6,457 nt of DNA from a bacterium (GTDB lineage Bacteria > Babelota > Babeliae > Babelales > RVW-14). The notes beneath the pieces were generated by a model. The model worked only from the letters and a program-made list of their open reading frames with translations, was not told the DNA's origin and ran no database searches. Below are positions 5,392 through 6,457 of the stretch, in pieces; the first letter of the stretch is position 1; each line of letters starts with the position of its first letter. Both the position numbers and the translations under genes were made by a program. The stretch spans positions 1,286-7,742 of the forward strand of contig JAHFBS010000039.1 in the NCBI GenBank assembly GCA_023249895.1, written 5' to 3'.

Positions 5392-6039
5392 TTAGCCCCT
5401 TGCCATTGTTGCATGAGAGGAATGTTCGCCCTTGCAAATCCAAACCTTAATACCAATTAAGCCATAGGTAGTTAAAGCTTCTGCTCGAGCAAAATCAATG
5501 TTTGCACGCAAAGTGTGAAGTGGGGTTGAGCCAAGACGTAGCCATTCAGTACGTGCAATTTCTGCGCCACCAATACGACCGGCGATGCAAATTTTTACAC
5601 CTTTAGCACCACTCTTGAGTGCGGCAAACCCAGCTTTTTTCATGAGCCGTTTATAGCTCACACGTTTTTCGAGTTGTTGTGCGATGTCCTTGGCAACAAG
5701 TGTGGCATTGGTTTCAGGGTGTTTTACTTCCTGAACTGAAACATCGATATTTTTCTTGAGCAAGGTGTAAAGGTCTTGTTTGATTTGCTCAATGCCTGCG
5801 CCTTTTTTACCAATAACCGCTCCTGGATGAGCTGAGTGAATGATAATGCGTATGTTATCGACAGCTTTATCAATAACTACACGTGCAACATCAGTCTCAT
5901 TAAGACGGCTTTTTAAAAAGTGACGAATCTGAAGATCTTCAATAAAGCTTTGACCGTACTTTTTCTTTGAAAACCAATGCGCTTGCCAGTCTTCAAAGAT
6001 TCCGAGCCTAAAGCCTATAGGGTGTACCTTCTGTCCCAC
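5392..6039 (-). CDS. rpsC: 30S ribosomal protein S3
   Basis: S3 sits in the 30S head at the mRNA entry channel and, with S4 and S5, helps unwind mRNA. The 215-residue product has the usual length. It starts with the classical MGQKVHPIGFRLG, has a type II KH domain with HPGAVIGKKGAGIEQIKQDL at 71-90 (GKKG loop at 77-80), the basic helix YKRLMKKAG near 129-137 corresponding to the region implicated in mRNA unwinding, and the C-terminal domain GRIGGAEIARTEWLRLGSTP at 154-173 followed by LHTLRANIDFARAEALTTYG and GIKVWICKGE. The usual LHTLRADIDYG reads LHTLRANIDFA here. The start codon is GTG at 6039, preceded by GAGG (6046-6049) with a 6-nt spacer. A 35-nt gap separates it from rplV, the widest in the cluster. 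The stop is TAA. Confidence 0.98.
   Translation of the reverse strand: MGQKVHPIGFRLGIFEDWQAHWFSKKKYGQSFIEDLQIRHFLKSRLNETDVARVVIDKAVDNIRIIIHSAHPGAVIGKKGAGIEQIKQDLYTLLKKNIDVSVQEVKHPETNATLVAKDIAQQLEKRVSYKRLMKKAGFAALKSGAKGVKICIAGRIGGAEIARTEWLRLGSTPLHTLRANIDFARAEALTTYGLIGIKVWICKGEHSSHATMARG
5396..5400 (-). promoter_or_regulatory. Shine-Dalgarno site for rplP inside the rpsC end
   Basis: AGGGG on the minus strand, 7 nt before the rplP ATG, is formed by the final Arg-Gly codons of rpsC. With only 3 nt between the rpsC TAA and the rplP ATG, the two genes are probably translationally coupled. The site supports MLMPKK, rather than the internal MPKK, as the L16 start. Confidence 0.7.
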
Positions 6040-6074
6040 ACTGCACCTCTGTTACAATCTTTTCACAATTTTTA
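6040..6074 (-). other. 35-nt gap between rplV and rpsC
   Basis: This is the widest gap between genes in the window. On the minus strand it holds a near-direct repeat of ATTGT (in ATTGTGAAAAGATTGTAA) and then the rpsC Shine-Dalgarno GAGG. I see no hairpin with a T-run that would act as a terminator and no clear promoter. Confidence 0.5.
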
Positions 6075-6419
6075 TTACCGTACTTTATCAACAACAATCG
6101 TGATATGGCTCATGCGTTTGCGCTGTGGCGCTGCACGTCCCATAGCCGCTGGTTTAAAATATTTCACCGTTGGCCCCTGATCAATGCGAATCTCTTTAAT
6201 GATGGCTTTAGCCATAGAGTCGATTTCAGGATTCTTAAACTTCGCGTTTGCATATGCGGAAGCGAGTGTTTTCATAAGTGGCTCTACACGTCTTCCAGCT
6301 TCGCATGTCTTTAACCATGCGTATGCTTTATCAACCGAGTATCCTCGAATGACATTCGCATAAGGGCGAAGTTTGTAAGGGGAAACGCGGACAAATTTGC
6401 TTATCGCTCTTGCTAGCAT
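6075..6419 (-). CDS. rplV: 50S ribosomal protein L22
   Basis: L22 binds several 23S rRNA domains, and its long beta-hairpin lines the peptide exit tunnel, where it affects macrolide sensitivity and some arrest peptides. The 114-residue product matches the usual length. It shows KFVRVSPYKLRPYANVIRGY near 8-27, a middle helix with LMKTLASAYANAKFKN near 48-63, and the hairpin and C-terminal strand IDQGPTVKYFKPAAMGRAAP near 79-98 followed by QRKRMSHITIVV. The hairpin tip AMGRAAPQRKRMSH is intact. The ATG at 6419 is preceded by AGG (6426-6428) with a 6-nt spacer. rpsS (S19) would be expected directly upstream, but only 38 nt of upstream sequence is present and it cannot be recognised there. The stop is TAA. 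Confidence 0.97.
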   Translation of the reverse strand: MLARAISKFVRVSPYKLRPYANVIRGYSVDKAYAWLKTCEAGRRVEPLMKTLASAYANAKFKNPEIDSMAKAIIKEIRIDQGPTVKYFKPAAMGRAAPQRKRMSHITIVVDKVR

Positions 6420-6457
6420 GTCATACCTGATTTAGTAAGTAAGTATATCCAAAAACA
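6420..6457 (-). other. Unassigned 38 nt upstream of rplV
   Basis: No reading frame here looks like the end of S19, which normally precedes L22. The minus strand contains TATACT at 6442-6447, which resembles a -10 box, and a short CTTACTTACT repeat. Any -35 box would lie outside the window, so a promoter cannot be claimed. The rplV Shine-Dalgarno site (AGG, 6426-6428) lies here. Confidence 0.35.

Noticed and set aside
6051..6074. Repeat of ATTGT before rpsC as an operator
   Set aside because: It is short, imperfect and AT-rich, which is expected by chance in such a gap.
1..6457. An undescribed defence, mobile or biosynthetic system
   Set aside because: All coding space is explained by conserved ribosomal protein genes and secY. 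No cargo gene, repeat array or integration scar is visible.

Overview
This window is a stretch of the conserved bacterial S10-spc ribosomal protein cluster. Every gene lies on the minus strand, so transcription runs from the right end (about 6457) to the left end (1). In transcription order the genes are rplV (L22), rpsC (S3), rplP (L16), rpmC (L29), rpsQ (S17), rplN (L14), rplX (L24), rplE (L5), rpsN (S14, four-cysteine type), rpsH (S8), rplF (L6), rplR (L18), rpsE (S5), rplO (L15) and the first 200 codons of secY, which runs off the left edge. I found no RNA genes, mobile elements, CRISPR arrays or convincing terminators. No gene-free stretch reaches 300 bases. The largest internal gap is 35 nt, between rplV and rpsC.

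The cluster is very compact. Gaps are mostly 3 to 23 nt, rplO starts 17 nt inside rpsE, and several Shine-Dalgarno sequences overlap the stop codon or coding end of the gene before. This points to one polycistronic mRNA with translational coupling. The S10 and spc halves, which are separate operons in E. coli, are joined here by only 15 nt between rpsQ and rplN. The proteins build both subunits: S3, S5, S8, S14 and S17 for 30S, and L5, L6, L14, L15, L16, L18, L22, L24 and L29 for 50S. SecY is the channel core of the Sec translocon.

The organism is a bacterium: it has bacterial gene order, bacterial protein types and clear Shine-Dalgarno sites. The sequence looks moderately AT-rich. It uses mostly ATG with some GTG starts (rpsC, rplR, secY), and TAA or TAG stops with no TGA stop among 14 complete genes. 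The standard code fits throughout. rpmD (L30), normally between rpsE and rplO, is absent. That loss, the four-cysteine S14, an L24 with a C-terminal zinc-ribbon-like pattern and an L15 with a GGKRGRYSGRG N-terminal motif recall candidate phyla such as Dependentiae or the Candidate Phyla Radiation. This placement is a low-confidence inference.

The region is essentially core housekeeping and I see no undescribed system in it. The points worth a second look are the missing rpmD with its rpsE/rplO overlap, the two predicted zinc-binding ribosomal proteins, a start-stop codon pair in frame just before rpsE, the merged S10-spc architecture and the unexplained 38 nt before rplV.
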